In this document: in pieces, positions 8,093 to 18,572 of the stretch
Layout of the letters: the number at the start of each line of letters is the position of its first letter
Numbering within the stretch: position 1 is the stretch's first letter
IMG/VR virus record: IMGVR_UViG_3300001460_000060
Span: 1-40,757 of that record
Length of the DNA stretch: 40,757 bases
Reading direction: 5' to 3' (one strand)
Origin: a virus
The notes under the pieces: model-generated
Database searches by the model: none
What the model was told of the DNA's origin: nothing
What the model saw: the letters and a program-made list of their open reading frames with translations, nothing else
Made by a program: the position numbers and the translations under genes

Positions 8093-8146
8093 GTTTAATA
8101 AATATCTTTTTCTATTATATAATAATAAATACTAAAAAATAAATAA

Positions 8147-10867
8147 TTAGTAAGAATTAATTGCATTTGTTTGAATTGTTATATCAATTATTTCACTGTA
8201 TGCATTGGTCTCAATTAGGTTATTACATATATCTTCATATTTTTTAATATTTTTAACCCTGTAATATTGGATATCCCCTGCTGAACCAACTAAATTTAAC
8301 TTTTTATTGTAACTTGTCGAACCAATAAGATAATCAGTTTTACCAGTGACTATTATATTACTAAAATCCTTATCATCTGAAATTTCTACAATAAATTCAC
8401 CATTAACAGATTGTGGGGATGTTTGTATAGACCAACTTACATCTATTGATGTTGTAGTTATATCACCTTGTGCATCTGTGTTAGATATATAGTACAAATT
8501 TAATATATCGCCAATCACTAAATTTCCGTTTAATATAAGTCTTTTAGAGTTGCTGGTTGATAAATAATAATCTATATTATTGGCTAGTGTTACACCATTT
8601 AATGTTAATACTATATCATTAGAGTTATTTGGTATAACACTTGTATATATCTCGTATTTACCCTGTATTGTGTTGTAATATACATCATTTGATGCTTGGT
8701 TATCAGTTAAACCACTTACAATAGGTGATGTTATATCAAATACATCTAATCTAATACTTGAGCTATTAGCTGGACTATTTAAATACGCATAAGTTATTAT
8801 ATCACCTGGTACTGTAGATGCGCTTAACTTTAATACAGTTGTTAATGTGTTAGAACTTATAATATAATCTAAATTTTTAGCTAATGTTATACCGTTTAAG
8901 GATATTAAATAGTCACTAGTCGCAGTATCTATGTTATATTCTGTTTGTGGTACATTTACTAAAAAACTATTTACAGTAAAAGCATCTAGGATTGGTGATA
9001 ATGTTTGTGATGGATTTAAAAATGGTATTTCAGCCTTAGTGAAGGTTACAAAATGAAAATCCCTATCTTTTTTATATAAACTATAGTTATCGCCAGACTT
9101 ATATTGAGCTGTATTTCTTTTTAATTTCAACAATGATGATATTTCTGTACATATATCATAATTATAATAACCCTTAACTAAATAATCACCATCCACATTT
9201 AAATTAGATACTGGAACAGAAGTTGTAAACGCACTAGTTCCACTAAATTCATTCCAAGTAAAAGCTCTTGATTGATAAACTGATGGTTGTGTAAATACCT
9301 GTAAATCTTTATTGTATTTGTATATTTCAAATAAAAATTCGGTGTTACCTGTTAAACTTTTTGTATTTGCTGTAAAGGTAAACTCTAAATCTATATTAGT
9401 TTGTCCAGTAAGTGGATGTACATTTGTTGAACCACTTGTTAATCCACTAAAATCTAAATCACATGCCACTTCAGTTACACCACTGCAACTACCAGTAAAT
9501 GTAGTACAGTTAATACTTGATTTTTCTATTTTTACGCATGTTGATGTGGTTCCAGAGCAAGTATCTAAAACAAATCCAGTTGGGCATGTAAACCCACTTG
9601 AACCAGCTAAGTCAAATAATTCATTTACTTCGTTTAATGTTGAAAATAACGTAACCGCACTTAATTGCGAGTAGCTTGTAAATCCAGATAATTGTTGAAT
9701 ACTAGTACCGCTATATATTTCACAAGTTAAATTAGCCAAGACACCTCCATCCTTATATTCTAATTCAAATATATTTTTACCAGATTTTAAATCTAATTCC
9801 AATACCCAAAAATGTTGGATTGGTAATGAGAACGAAGTATATGGTGGTTTTAATGTTACTGAATTAGCTGATAAAATTAAATCACCGTTTAATGATATTT
9901 TGAATAGGTCATCGGCACCAACACCAACATAATAAGTACCTGCTGTATTGATATCAATGCAAGATGTAAAACCTATAAATTGATTAAGTATTGCTGGGTT
10001 TGATTTTACACCAGCATTGTTCATTCTACCAGTTGTTGTAGAGCCAGTCCCCCATAATATATTTTTAACTTGGGGTTTATCAAAAAATGGTGAGCCTGGG
10101 CCACCTACTGCCGCTGGTACAACATTTCCAGTAGCGTCTACAACAAAATTAGTACCACTGTAAGGACCAATTTGGTTTGAACTTCCACTAAATTGTAAGG
10201 GCCATGTATAGTTACTGATATTAGGTAAAAATACTGCACCTTCTCTGTCGTATGCCCCACTAACATTACCAGTTACACCACTAATAAATGTTGAACCCGT
10301 TGTTGATGACGTAAAGGTTAATTTTTGACAATCATCGGATGATGGTGTAACTGTAAACCCAGATGGACACTCACAACTTATACAGTCATCGGTTAAATTT
10401 AAATCAGTTGTAACCTGTAACTTAAAGTTATTAAACCCCTTTTGGTTTAAAGTATATTGTGTACCACTAAAACTATATGTATACCCAAGAGTGTTAAAAG
10501 CTGTAACGACTGAACCACTTAAGTTAGCGATTGTTGGTGAAGAACCTGTTACCCCTGTTGATGTAAAGAATGTTGCACTATAAACTAACTCGTCATCTTC
10601 AAGGACCTTTGTCTTCCAGGTTATATTTTCAAAACAAGTCCCAGATAAAACATTTATATCAAAACATTGTGTAGTTGCAGTATAAATATTATTATATGAT
10701 ATCCCACTAATATTACATGTTACTTCAGAGCAATCTACTTTTGATGCTCCCGTCATTTGAAAGAATGGTATTTCATAAATACAAATATCAGAACTTGTAT
10801 TTGGTAGTTTTGTTGTGCTATTCCTTGAGCAACTTCCGTTTGAATTATATATTATGTTTTGGTACAT
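8147..10867 (-). CDS. large cysteine-rich adhesin-like tail protein with PA14-like module
   Basis: 906 residues. Seen in order: a Cys-rich N-terminus; a module at about 166-447 opened and closed by C-P-x-G-F motifs and containing a PA14-like beta fold (W-P-L-Q-F ... N-I-L-W-G ... Y-Y-V-G-V-G-A-D-D-x-F-K-I-S-L-N-G); then two tandem repeats of about 90 residues near 650-790 carrying L-N-G-[IV]-T-L-A-x-N-[IL]-D-Y and G-D-I-[IL]; and a fibronectin-III-like end (about 800-890, V-S-W-S ... Y-Y-R-V). The PA14-like module is duplicated in the 1549-residue neighbour. PA14 and FnIII domains commonly bind carbohydrate or mediate adhesion, so host-surface recognition is inferred. Operon member; 2 nt from the next upstream gene. 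Confidence 0.6.
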   Translation of the reverse strand: MYQNIIYNSNGSCSRNSTTKLPNTSSDICIYEIPFFQMTGASKVDCSEVTCNISGISYNNIYTATTQCFDINVLSGTCFENITWKTKVLEDDELVYSATFFTSTGVTGSSPTIANLSGSVVTAFNTLGYTYSFSGTQYTLNQKGFNNFKLQVTTDLNLTDDCISCECPSGFTVTPSSDDCQKLTFTSSTTGSTFISGVTGNVSGAYDREGAVFLPNISNYTWPLQFSGSSNQIGPYSGTNFVVDATGNVVPAAVGGPGSPFFDKPQVKNILWGTGSTTTGRMNNAGVKSNPAILNQFIGFTSCIDINTAGTYYVGVGADDLFKISLNGDLILSANSVTLKPPYTSFSLPIQHFWVLELDLKSGKNIFELEYKDGGVLANLTCEIYSGTSIQQLSGFTSYSQLSAVTLFSTLNEVNELFDLAGSSGFTCPTGFVLDTCSGTTSTCVKIEKSSINCTTFTGSCSGVTEVACDLDFSGLTSGSTNVHPLTGQTNIDLEFTFTANTKSLTGNTEFLFEIYKYNKDLQVFTQPSVYQSRAFTWNEFSGTSAFTTSVPVSNLNVDGDYLVKGYYNYDICTEISSLLKLKRNTAQYKSGDNYSLYKKDRDFHFVTFTKAEIPFLNPSQTLSPILDAFTVNSFLVNVPQTEYNIDTATSDYLISLNGITLAKNLDYIISSNTLTTVLKLSASTVPGDIITYAYLNSPANSSSIRLDVFDITSPIVSGLTDNQASNDVYYNTIQGKYEIYTSVIPNNSNDIVLTLNGVTLANNIDYYLSTSNSKRLILNGNLVIGDILNLYYISNTDAQGDITTTSIDVSWSIQTSPQSVNGEFIVEISDDKDFSNIIVTGKTDYLIGSTSYNKKLNLVGSAGDIQYYRVKNIKKYEDICNNLIETNAYSEIIDITIQTNAINSY

Positions 10868-10869
10868 AA

Positions 10870-11112
10870 TTAATATGATATTATTATCTCTTTAAAAGTT
10901 TTATCTGAATTAAAAGATAATCCAAAATTTGTAGTTTTATTTAAGTTTTCACTTTCAATTAGTTTTTTATAATTTTGCGTAAAAAATTCAACATTACCTA
11001 ATTTAAAATAATCTTCATACCCAAAATCACTTTCAACTAAATTGTTAAATTGAATATTATCATTGTGTGATTCAATTATATTTGTTGATATATTTTTAAT
11101 AAGTTTTGGCAT
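10870..11112 (-). CDS. small unknown protein in tail operon
   Basis: 80 residues, not recognised. It sits 2 nt upstream of the 906-residue adhesin-like gene and 11 nt downstream of the 1549-residue gene, on the same strand, which supports it as real. The sequence is hydrophilic, rich in Asn, and has no cysteine, membrane segment or known motif. By position it may be a linker or chaperone for its large neighbours (inference only). Confidence 0.6.
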   Translation of the reverse strand: MPKLIKNISTNIIESHNDNIQFNNLVESDFGYEDYFKLGNVEFFTQNYKKLIESENLNKTTNFGLSFNSDKTFKEIIISY

Positions 11113-11123
11113 TTTAATTAAAT

Positions 11124-14100
11124 TTAAGGTGCTATTATTACATCGTTAACGTTATCGACAACTTGGTCTTTTCCAGTAACTTTAACTGTACCTAAAAATG
11201 TAGGATTACAAGTGTTTTGCATTGTCCAAACACCTGTACAAGTCCTAAGTGTTATGGGGTCTTCAGTTGTTGTTAATGTTGTTCCACTAATTATTTTGTT
11301 TGGTCCCAATTTAAAAGTTTCGACGCTAACAGAATTATCTTTTGATATTGCTGAAAATGGAAACTTATCTGATGGGTCCTCACAAAAATAAATATTATTA
11401 GATTTGTATTTAAATTTTTGTTGGTCAAATACTGTGTTTCTATATGTATATGTTGAACTCCATATCGTGGTTGCTGGTACAACTTGTTCTATTAACTCTA
11501 TCCAATAGTTACCAACTGTTTGACCAAAATTATCCATGTCAAAATAATCATAACTTGAACTATCTAGTTTACAATATTTAAGAGCATGATTATTATATCT
11601 ATCATAAAACATTCTAAGTGTTGGATAAGAACTTATCGTTTGTCTGTTTTTAGCATCTATTAATTCAGAACTTATAACAGTTGAAAATTCTTGTACTGTA
11701 TCTATATCGCTTAACTCTGTTGTTAATAAATCATCTAAATTTATACATCCATCATCCCCTGCTTTATTATATACACATTTTTTTTGATTTGGGTCAAATT
11801 TAATATTTGGATAAGGGTTAACACCTTGAAGATATTTGTTTGAATATTTAGTAAAAATATTCTTAATATTAGTGCAACATTCTTGTGTAGTTTCATGACT
11901 AACATTTAAATATGAAGAACCAGAATATACACCAAGTGTGCTGTTGTTTTCTTCAGCAAATAGATAAACTGGATATGAATTATCTGGACAAATTGGTTCC
12001 ATTGAACCTTCTTCCATGTTTCTAGATACAACAGTATTTTTACCAGTATCATCTGGTATTGACCATTCATCACCATCGTATGATGATTTTCTAATATCTA
12101 AATCTATTACTAAATTTGAACTTTGCACTTCTGAAGTTCTATTGTATTCCACTAAAACTTCAGCTGGTGTAAGTTCTACGGTCCATAATTTACTAGCATT
12201 TAAATAATCTTCTGCATAGTTACCCGAATCTGGTATACTGTTTATTGTTACTGGTTCAGAATTTAGTATAGTTCCACTTGTAACGGGACCTCCCCCTAAA
12301 CCACTAGTAGTATTAGGTTTACTTGCTGCAACTCCATTTATATAAAATGTAACACCTGCATTAGCACCGCTACCGTCATAAGTAACTGTTATATGATTCC
12401 ATTGGTTAAAAGTTACAGGTGTATTAGAATATGCATCTAAATAACCTGCTGCTGCTTGTCTTATTTGAAATCTTAAAGCACCACTTAATGATGCACCAGT
12501 ATTCCCTAAACACATGAAAAACCAACCTCTTGGTATGGAAGAATCCCATTTAGAAAAAATAAATTTTATATTTGTTGTTGATTTAGGATATATCCAAGCT
12601 GATATACTCCAAGTATTTGTCCACTGAAAATCAAAATTAGATGAAGGTGTAACTAATAAATCTTCATCCACTCCATCAAATACCAAGCTTCTACAAATTT
12701 CATTATCAAGAGTATATGCTTTACCACAGCTAATCGTTTCAGTATTTTTTATTGACACTAAATCAAAATCTATAAAATCAGATATCTCTGATATATCAGT
12801 ACATTTTAAACTATTTGATGTGGCACTTAATGACAGTTCTACCACTTTTCCAGAATCTTCTTTTATGACTAAAGGAAAATCATCGCAGCAACAAATTTCT
12901 TGTATTTCTTCTCTACTAATTCTATCTATACTAAGACATTGATACGGTGAAGATATTGAAGTGTCTAACCCATAACCAGTTGGACATGAAAATGCGCTAT
13001 TTTGACCTAGTGTATAAACATTACCAATTTGGTTTCTAGTTGAGAATACTGTAACACCAGATAATTCGGTTTCATATCTCATGTTTTTTAATTCATCTTC
13101 ACTAGCATCATATACCTCACAAACAAATCCAGATGAAAATCCACTACTAAAACCTTCAGCTTCAATTATATTCTTACCTTCATAAAGACTTATACCAACT
13201 ACTAAATAAGTTTGTTTAAATCTACTATCTGGAGAATTAGAAAATATATTACTTGGATTAAATACACCATCAATCGAATTAATTGGATGAACAGGTGATG
13301 TTTCACTATTGATTAAATATGAACCATTTAGTTTTATCCTAACTTTTTGGTCAGCAGCAAATCCTATTCTATATACCTTGGTTTCACTTAAATTAAATGT
13401 ATAAGACACCCCTATATATTCATCAGATGGTGTCGAACCAGAATTTGTCCATATTGAACCATTAAAAAGTCTACCAGATACGGTGGTGTTTGTTAGATTA
13501 GTAAATACAGACCCAGATACATCTAAACTAGTCCCTCCCCAAAGTATGTTTGGGTTAAGTTTCAAATTATATAAATTACTTGATGAATTACCAAATTCGC
13601 TAAATTCACCAGAAAATGCGTCTGGAGATGACCAAATTAATGAACCACTACTTGAATATTTGTCACCAAACCCTGTATGATTGATATAATTACCCTTAGA
13701 ATCAACTAAATGGTCAACGTTATAGTAAGGGCCCACCCAAGTGTTTTGTGGCGTACCAGTCCAAAATATGGGCCATTCAAAACTTGTTATGTCTTCAACA
13801 AAGATAGTACCTCTATCTAATGAATGATTTTGCGCTGTAAAATTATTAGGTGTACTAGCCGTATATTCAGTTGTTGCACTTGTACTACCAGTTATTTGAA
13901 TTTTTTCACATGCCGTATGACTTGTTAAGGCTGTATAACTGACTGGACAAGCAAATGGTGTATATGTTTCGTTACACCCTTCGAGTATACAATTATTATC
14001 ATCAACAAAACACCAAACATCATTTTCAACTGCTCTTGCTGGGTTTAAATTTAAATCAACTTCTTTTGTGTTAATAATTAATTTATGATGATTTGATTCG

Positions 14101-15773
14101 TATTCAGTGTTCCTGTATTTTAATTCAAAAAATCTTTTTTCAGTTTTATCTTTAGCTACCCAAGATTTTTTATTATCTATTATTTTTTCTATTTCAAACT
14201 TAGGTGGTTCTGATATAAATTTTTCTACGTTTTCAACCTTATTACATTTCTTGTTTATTTTAATTCTATCTAATAAAATGGAAAAATCTGAACAAGAGTT
14301 ATTAATTTTAATACTAATATTAATACTTTTATCTCTAATTTGTTTTATAGTTTCTCCGCTTATTTTAGTTGAAAACTGTAACCAACAAGATTTTTGGTAC
14401 CAACAATTTAATTTATCTTCTAAAACCTTGTATTCTTTATCTGTTGTTGGTGGTAAATTATCGTTATCACTTATATACCTATTAAAATATATTTCATCAA
14501 ATAATAAACTACTTAACTCTAAGCATTGTGCGGTTGTGTTACTTGTTGATGCGCTATAATCACAACCAGTAAATCCACTTATTAATATACCTGTTTGGCC
14601 TGATGTTGAAGATATATAATCATATAAATTTCCACTTCCTATATTTAAAAGTTTTTCACTGTATACTGTTTCTAACTTATTTGTTTGTGTGTTTAATACT
14701 TCTAATGTGAATTCAGTGTTAAAGTCTTCAAAAACAGAAAGTAATGAGCAGTTTCCACCATCTAAAACGTCTATTTGATTTTGTATGTCTTCTATACTGT
14801 TTTCTATTTCTTTAAACTTAACTTCTTCTTTTTGTAATTTTAATGTTAACTCATTTATTTTAGTTATACTTATATTTTTATCAAATATACTATAATCACA
14901 TGTTCCAATTATTAAATTACCAATACTTTCTTCTTGTTTTAATAATTGTGTTACATTATCACAATTATATAATTTAGTGTCTGTTCCATTTGATGCAAAC
15001 CATAAATTATAAGTATTTGTACCTAATATACTTTCCCAAACTGATAACCCGTTATCTGTTAAACAATAATTTGTTATGTTTGAATTAATCGCAAATGAGT
15101 TTGGTGCGATAGGTCCTTTGTAAAATCCAGATTTTAAATTATCTTTATTAAATGCGGTAGATTGTTCAGATTCAACTGATTTTTTAGTAGATAACTTATC
15201 GTAATAGTTGTTTTTAAAATCTTTTTTATTATCTCTAATGCATTGGACTACATATGGTATATTATAACCTATTTCAGTTTCTATTTGATTATTTAAAAAT
15301 GTTATCTGATTTATTGTATCACCTAATTGTTGGGCTAATGAACTTGAGGTATTCTTTAAATCAATTAATTTTTGACCTCCATTAGCACCAAAAACAGCGT
15401 CTAATATATCGTCACAATCAAATTTAAATAAGTAGTCAAATGAAATATCTAACACACAATTTTCATTATCATCAAATGAAAATAAGACCCCTTCATTAAT
15501 ATTTGGGTTAATTACTATTTTATATGGGTCTTTAGTGTAAAAATCACATTGAGTTGTACCTGTGCCCCATCTACATTTTTGTTCCTCTAAATCAAAAGTA
15601 TAACCTAATGCTTCACAACATGGTTTAGTTTCTATCGTTGATGATATATTTCTTAAATTAGTATCATACAATGACACACTACCGTTGTAGTTTTCTACTA
15701 ATTGCCAATTGTTGTTGGTAATTTCTTCTATATCTAAACAGGATATGTTCTTTTTAAAATCAAAGGGATACAT
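11124..15773 (-). CDS. giant multidomain tail/adhesin protein (coiled coil, PA14-like, LamG-like)
   Basis: 1549 residues. Seen: Cys-rich N-terminus (C-C-E-A-L-G-Y, C-D-F); coiled-coil-like stretches near residues 155-180 and 310-340; a module at about 609-945 with flanking C-P-V-S-Y and C-P-T-G-Y motifs and a PA14-like core (F-E-W-P-I-F-W-T-G, N-I-L-W-G-G, V-Y-R-I-G-F-A-A-D), homologous to the one in the 906-residue protein; a C-C-C-D motif; then a LamG/concanavalin-like domain at about 1025-1225 (L-V-F-D-G-V-D-E, S-I-S-A-W-I-Y-P, W-N-H-I-T-V-T-Y-D-G, F-Y-I-N-G). LamG and PA14 folds often bind glycans, so it is probably a receptor-binding or baseplate-peripheral protein (inference). ATATTTATA lies 15 nt upstream. 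Confidence 0.65.
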   Translation of the reverse strand: MYPFDFKKNISCLDIEEITNNNWQLVENYNGSVSLYDTNLRNISSTIETKPCCEALGYTFDLEEQKCRWGTGTTQCDFYTKDPYKIVINPNINEGVLFSFDDNENCVLDISFDYLFKFDCDDILDAVFGANGGQKLIDLKNTSSSLAQQLGDTINQITFLNNQIETEIGYNIPYVVQCIRDNKKDFKNNYYDKLSTKKSVESEQSTAFNKDNLKSGFYKGPIAPNSFAINSNITNYCLTDNGLSVWESILGTNTYNLWFASNGTDTKLYNCDNVTQLLKQEESIGNLIIGTCDYSIFDKNISITKINELTLKLQKEEVKFKEIENSIEDIQNQIDVLDGGNCSLLSVFEDFNTEFTLEVLNTQTNKLETVYSEKLLNIGSGNLYDYISSTSGQTGILISGFTGCDYSASTSNTTAQCLELSSLLFDEIYFNRYISDNDNLPPTTDKEYKVLEDKLNCWYQKSCWLQFSTKISGETIKQIRDKSINISIKINNSCSDFSILLDRIKINKKCNKVENVEKFISEPPKFEIEKIIDNKKSWVAKDKTEKRFFELKYRNTEYESNHHKLIINTKEVDLNLNPARAVENDVWCFVDDNNCILEGCNETYTPFACPVSYTALTSHTACEKIQITGSTSATTEYTASTPNNFTAQNHSLDRGTIFVEDITSFEWPIFWTGTPQNTWVGPYYNVDHLVDSKGNYINHTGFGDKYSSSGSLIWSSPDAFSGEFSEFGNSSSNLYNLKLNPNILWGGTSLDVSGSVFTNLTNTTVSGRLFNGSIWTNSGSTPSDEYIGVSYTFNLSETKVYRIGFAADQKVRIKLNGSYLINSETSPVHPINSIDGVFNPSNIFSNSPDSRFKQTYLVVGISLYEGKNIIEAEGFSSGFSSGFVCEVYDASEDELKNMRYETELSGVTVFSTRNQIGNVYTLGQNSAFSCPTGYGLDTSISSPYQCLSIDRISREEIQEICCCDDFPLVIKEDSGKVVELSLSATSNSLKCTDISEISDFIDFDLVSIKNTETISCGKAYTLDNEICRSLVFDGVDEDLLVTPSSNFDFQWTNTWSISAWIYPKSTTNIKFIFSKWDSSIPRGWFFMCLGNTGASLSGALRFQIRQAAAGYLDAYSNTPVTFNQWNHITVTYDGSGANAGVTFYINGVAASKPNTTSGLGGGPVTSGTILNSEPVTINSIPDSGNYAEDYLNASKLWTVELTPAEVLVEYNRTSEVQSSNLVIDLDIRKSSYDGDEWSIPDDTGKNTVVSRNMEEGSMEPICPDNSYPVYLFAEENNSTLGVYSGSSYLNVSHETTQECCTNIKNIFTKYSNKYLQGVNPYPNIKFDPNQKKCVYNKAGDDGCINLDDLLTTELSDIDTVQEFSTVISSELIDAKNRQTISSYPTLRMFYDRYNNHALKYCKLDSSSYDYFDMDNFGQTVGNYWIELIEQVVPATTIWSSTYTYRNTVFDQQKFKYKSNNIYFCEDPSDKFPFSAISKDNSVSVETFKLGPNKIISGTTLTTTEDPITLRTCTGVWTMQNTCNPTFLGTVKVTGKDQVVDNVNDVIIAP

Positions 15774-15787
15774 TAATATTTTTTTAT

Positions 15788-15796
15788 TATAAATAT
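15788..15796 (-). promoter_or_regulatory. ATATTTATA motif before the giant tail gene
   Basis: Sense-strand ATATTTATA (as TATATTTATA) 15 nt upstream of the ATG at 15773, in the 53-nt gap after the 913-residue gene. It is the same motif as upstream of gp25, gp6, the exported protein and helicase. No -33 TTG at the right distance was seen. Confidence 0.45.
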
Positions 15797-15826
15797 ACTA
15801 TATTACAATATTTTGTAAATAATAGC

Positions 15827-18568
15827 TTAACCATTTAATTGACTTATTGGTGTTTCACCTGTACATGGTATTTCACCTTTAGCTCTTTGAAAATATAAAG
15901 ATTTCAAATAACTTTGAATTGGTTTTTTTATTATGTCTTTTTTACCTTCTCTAGTAAGTGAACATCCGTAACCTTGTTTACCTGTATATGGGTCGGTTAT
16001 AAATTCTGACGTAGTGTACACGCTTGGGCAAAAACAATCATCAGCTTCATTTACTACTCGTAGACTGTTAGTTTCGTCAACAAATACTATAAAATCTTTT
16101 GTTATTTGAGAAAGTCCACCTAGTGGAGTTGTGATATTTACAACCACGCTAGTAGTTGTGGGTATTTCTGATACCATCCAATTGCAAGCTATTTTGCAAC
16201 CGCAACCATTTATTGTATCAGACTGTCCTTTTCTTGTGTTGCAACAAATATAACCAGCGTTTTTTAATTGAAAATTTATAATTTCTTTTCCATTTGAATT
16301 AAAAGTTATTGATTTGTCATATTCTTCATAAAAAACTGATTTACCGTTAGAAATTTTGTCACAACATTTTCTGGATATAAACGGTGACTCTTTTGTTTGA
16401 TTTGTAAGATTACCATTTATATCATAAACTTTGTAAAACCAAATGTAATGTAAGTCCTTTATATCAAAATTATATGAACTTATCTTATCCAAACACCCTT
16501 TTGATGTACTAATAGAGTCGTCCTCGCATTTAGTTACATCTATAATTAAAGCTTCATCATTTTCTTCTACATCACACCCACAATCCGTTTCTTCTAATAT
16601 AGGACATGGGTCTGTTATTACATCGTTATCTAAAATAATTAAATCGCTTAAATCAAAACCATCTTCACTTTGAACATCTATGTACAAATTACCGTTATAT
16701 CTATTTATCACACCGCTATTATAATTTGTAAATACATTATTTTCTGTATCGCTAACGGTTGTAGATGTTATTGTAAATGGTATAAAATTTGGTATTATAT
16801 TTTCTAATTGGTTTATATATTCTTTACCACCATCATAAGGCCCTACGTGTGGGTTGTTACCTTCTAAGATATATTGTGTCGCACCAATTCCAGCTGTTTC
16901 TCTATACCATTTACCCCCCTTTTGAAAGTACATCGAAGCGGTGTCTCTAAAAAATTTAGGGAACCCTTCTGAATCTATATTGTATAAATCTAAGTCAGTG
17001 TCTAAGTCATTGTTTTCTAGAACAGTTAAAAATAAATCTACATCGATAGGTTCTTTAACTTTGTATATATATTCATTGAAGTTTATTAAACCATCTGGAG
17101 TTCCAATTAATTTAAAGAAAAATTCAATAGCTTTTCTTGTACCTTTTGATTTCCATATAAAAGATGAATTAAGTATTAATCTCCTCCATAGTTCTAGCTC
17201 TGCTTCACCTGCTGTTAACCCTCTGTTGTAACCTGGATACGTTTGAGAATTTAATTTTTCGTAGTTATTTATTAAATCTGTGTCTAATATAGAACTAGTT
17301 AATCCCCAGCCTAATACCCTAGCTAGATATTTTACTAACTGGTCTGGTGTATTATTTTTCTTATCATAAGATACTGAATTGGCGTATGAAATACCATCAA
17401 TGTGTTTTTTTATTTCATCAAATTCTCTACCGTAAATTCTCAGAGTTTTATTTATTTTTTGACTTGAGTCTTCGTCAACTGTTGTACTTGCAGTTGCTAT
17501 AGTATCAAAATCTGATATAGACTCAGCAACTAAGAACCTAACAATTAAATTGGTTTCTAATTCATCTTTTGCATCAGCAATTTCAATTAAATTAGTAACG
17601 TAATTAAGATATTCACCAGTATTAAAATCTATATTGTACCCATCTGATACTGGCCATGTAACAGTTTTTTGTGCGTTTATAATTCTACCTAATTCTGTTT
17701 GTTGTTTTATGTCATATGTAGAACTATATTTTGGTGTTGTTAAACGATTAAGTAAATTATTTTCAAAACCATTTAAAGAGTTAAAGAATTTTTCTACATT
17801 TACAGAATTTGGTTTAATGTGGTATTCTATTTTTTTACTACTATATTTTGTAAATGGGTCTCCATCTACTTTTAAAGTAATAAAATCATTTGTTTCACTT
17901 GTTGCTGCACTAAAACTTAATAATTTGTATTCTGTATTATCCAAAAATACTACATAATCTAAAAAATTTACAGTTAAATTTTTCGTATTGTGTTCAGCAC
18001 TAAAACTATCTATGGTAGAACCATTTTTTAAATAATTTATATTAAAATTATTTCTTATGAAATTTGTGGGTGCATCAAATGTAGATGAATTTGTTACATA
18101 ATCAAAACTATAATTTAAGACTGTGTCACCAACTGTTGATGTACTAGTATTAAACCTATTTGGTGATAAAAATAATGATGCTGGCCAATCGCTTATAATT
18201 TTTTCTAATGATACTCTAATAAATTCTTTTGTTGACCCAAAATAAGCAAAATTGGACAGATTAGCCGTATCTAAATTTAATTTTACAGTTAAATTATCAT
18301 TTATAATACTTTTAGCTTGTGATTCGGTTAGATTTAACGTTTCTAGTGAGAAAAATTGACTGTATTTCTTACTACTGTATAATCTAGTGATTCTACCTCT
18401 ATTGTTTATTGTGGTTACAAAGTTACCAAATGTTGAAATGGAGCTTATACCATCATCACCTTGTACTAATTGATTTCCAACTAAATCATCAGTGAAGTTT
18501 CTATATTCGATTCCATTATCAAAGAATACTCTTTGTGCATAACCAACAACTTTAACTCTATCGCTCAT
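15827..18568 (-). CDS. baseplate protein with P2 gpI-like region and cysteine-rich C-terminus
   Basis: 913 residues. Seen: a central stretch at about 420-510 (L-A-R-V-L-G-W-G-L, A-E-L-E-L-W-R-R-L-I-L-N, W-K-S-K-G-T-R-K-A-I-E-F-F-F) that looks like the core of P2 gpI-type baseplate proteins, where a polar turn 'hrxKGT' precedes a helix. The C-terminal third (about 650-880) has many cysteines, including C-G-C, K-C-C-D, I-C-C-N, C-G-C-K-I-A-C-N-W and C-F-C-P, which suggests disulphides or metal sites. Probable role: baseplate wedge component connecting the gp6-like ring to fibres (inference from position and motif). Four nt separate it from the upstream gene, so it belongs to the same operon. 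Confidence 0.6.
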   Translation of the reverse strand: MSDRVKVVGYAQRVFFDNGIEYRNFTDDLVGNQLVQGDDGISSISTFGNFVTTINNRGRITRLYSSKKYSQFFSLETLNLTESQAKSIINDNLTVKLNLDTANLSNFAYFGSTKEFIRVSLEKIISDWPASLFLSPNRFNTSTSTVGDTVLNYSFDYVTNSSTFDAPTNFIRNNFNINYLKNGSTIDSFSAEHNTKNLTVNFLDYVVFLDNTEYKLLSFSAATSETNDFITLKVDGDPFTKYSSKKIEYHIKPNSVNVEKFFNSLNGFENNLLNRLTTPKYSSTYDIKQQTELGRIINAQKTVTWPVSDGYNIDFNTGEYLNYVTNLIEIADAKDELETNLIVRFLVAESISDFDTIATASTTVDEDSSQKINKTLRIYGREFDEIKKHIDGISYANSVSYDKKNNTPDQLVKYLARVLGWGLTSSILDTDLINNYEKLNSQTYPGYNRGLTAGEAELELWRRLILNSSFIWKSKGTRKAIEFFFKLIGTPDGLINFNEYIYKVKEPIDVDLFLTVLENNDLDTDLDLYNIDSEGFPKFFRDTASMYFQKGGKWYRETAGIGATQYILEGNNPHVGPYDGGKEYINQLENIIPNFIPFTITSTTVSDTENNVFTNYNSGVINRYNGNLYIDVQSEDGFDLSDLIILDNDVITDPCPILEETDCGCDVEENDEALIIDVTKCEDDSISTSKGCLDKISSYNFDIKDLHYIWFYKVYDINGNLTNQTKESPFISRKCCDKISNGKSVFYEEYDKSITFNSNGKEIINFQLKNAGYICCNTRKGQSDTINGCGCKIACNWMVSEIPTTTSVVVNITTPLGGLSQITKDFIVFVDETNSLRVVNEADDCFCPSVYTTSEFITDPYTGKQGYGCSLTREGKKDIIKKPIQSYLKSLYFQRAKGEIPCTGETPISQLNG

Positions 18569-18572
18569 TTAT

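Noticed and set aside
14107-14559. 150-codon open frame on the plus strand inside the 1549-residue gene
   Set aside because: It is antisense to a long, domain-rich gene, with a low-complexity hydrophobic translation and no promoter or coupling; a shadow of AT-rich coding sequence.
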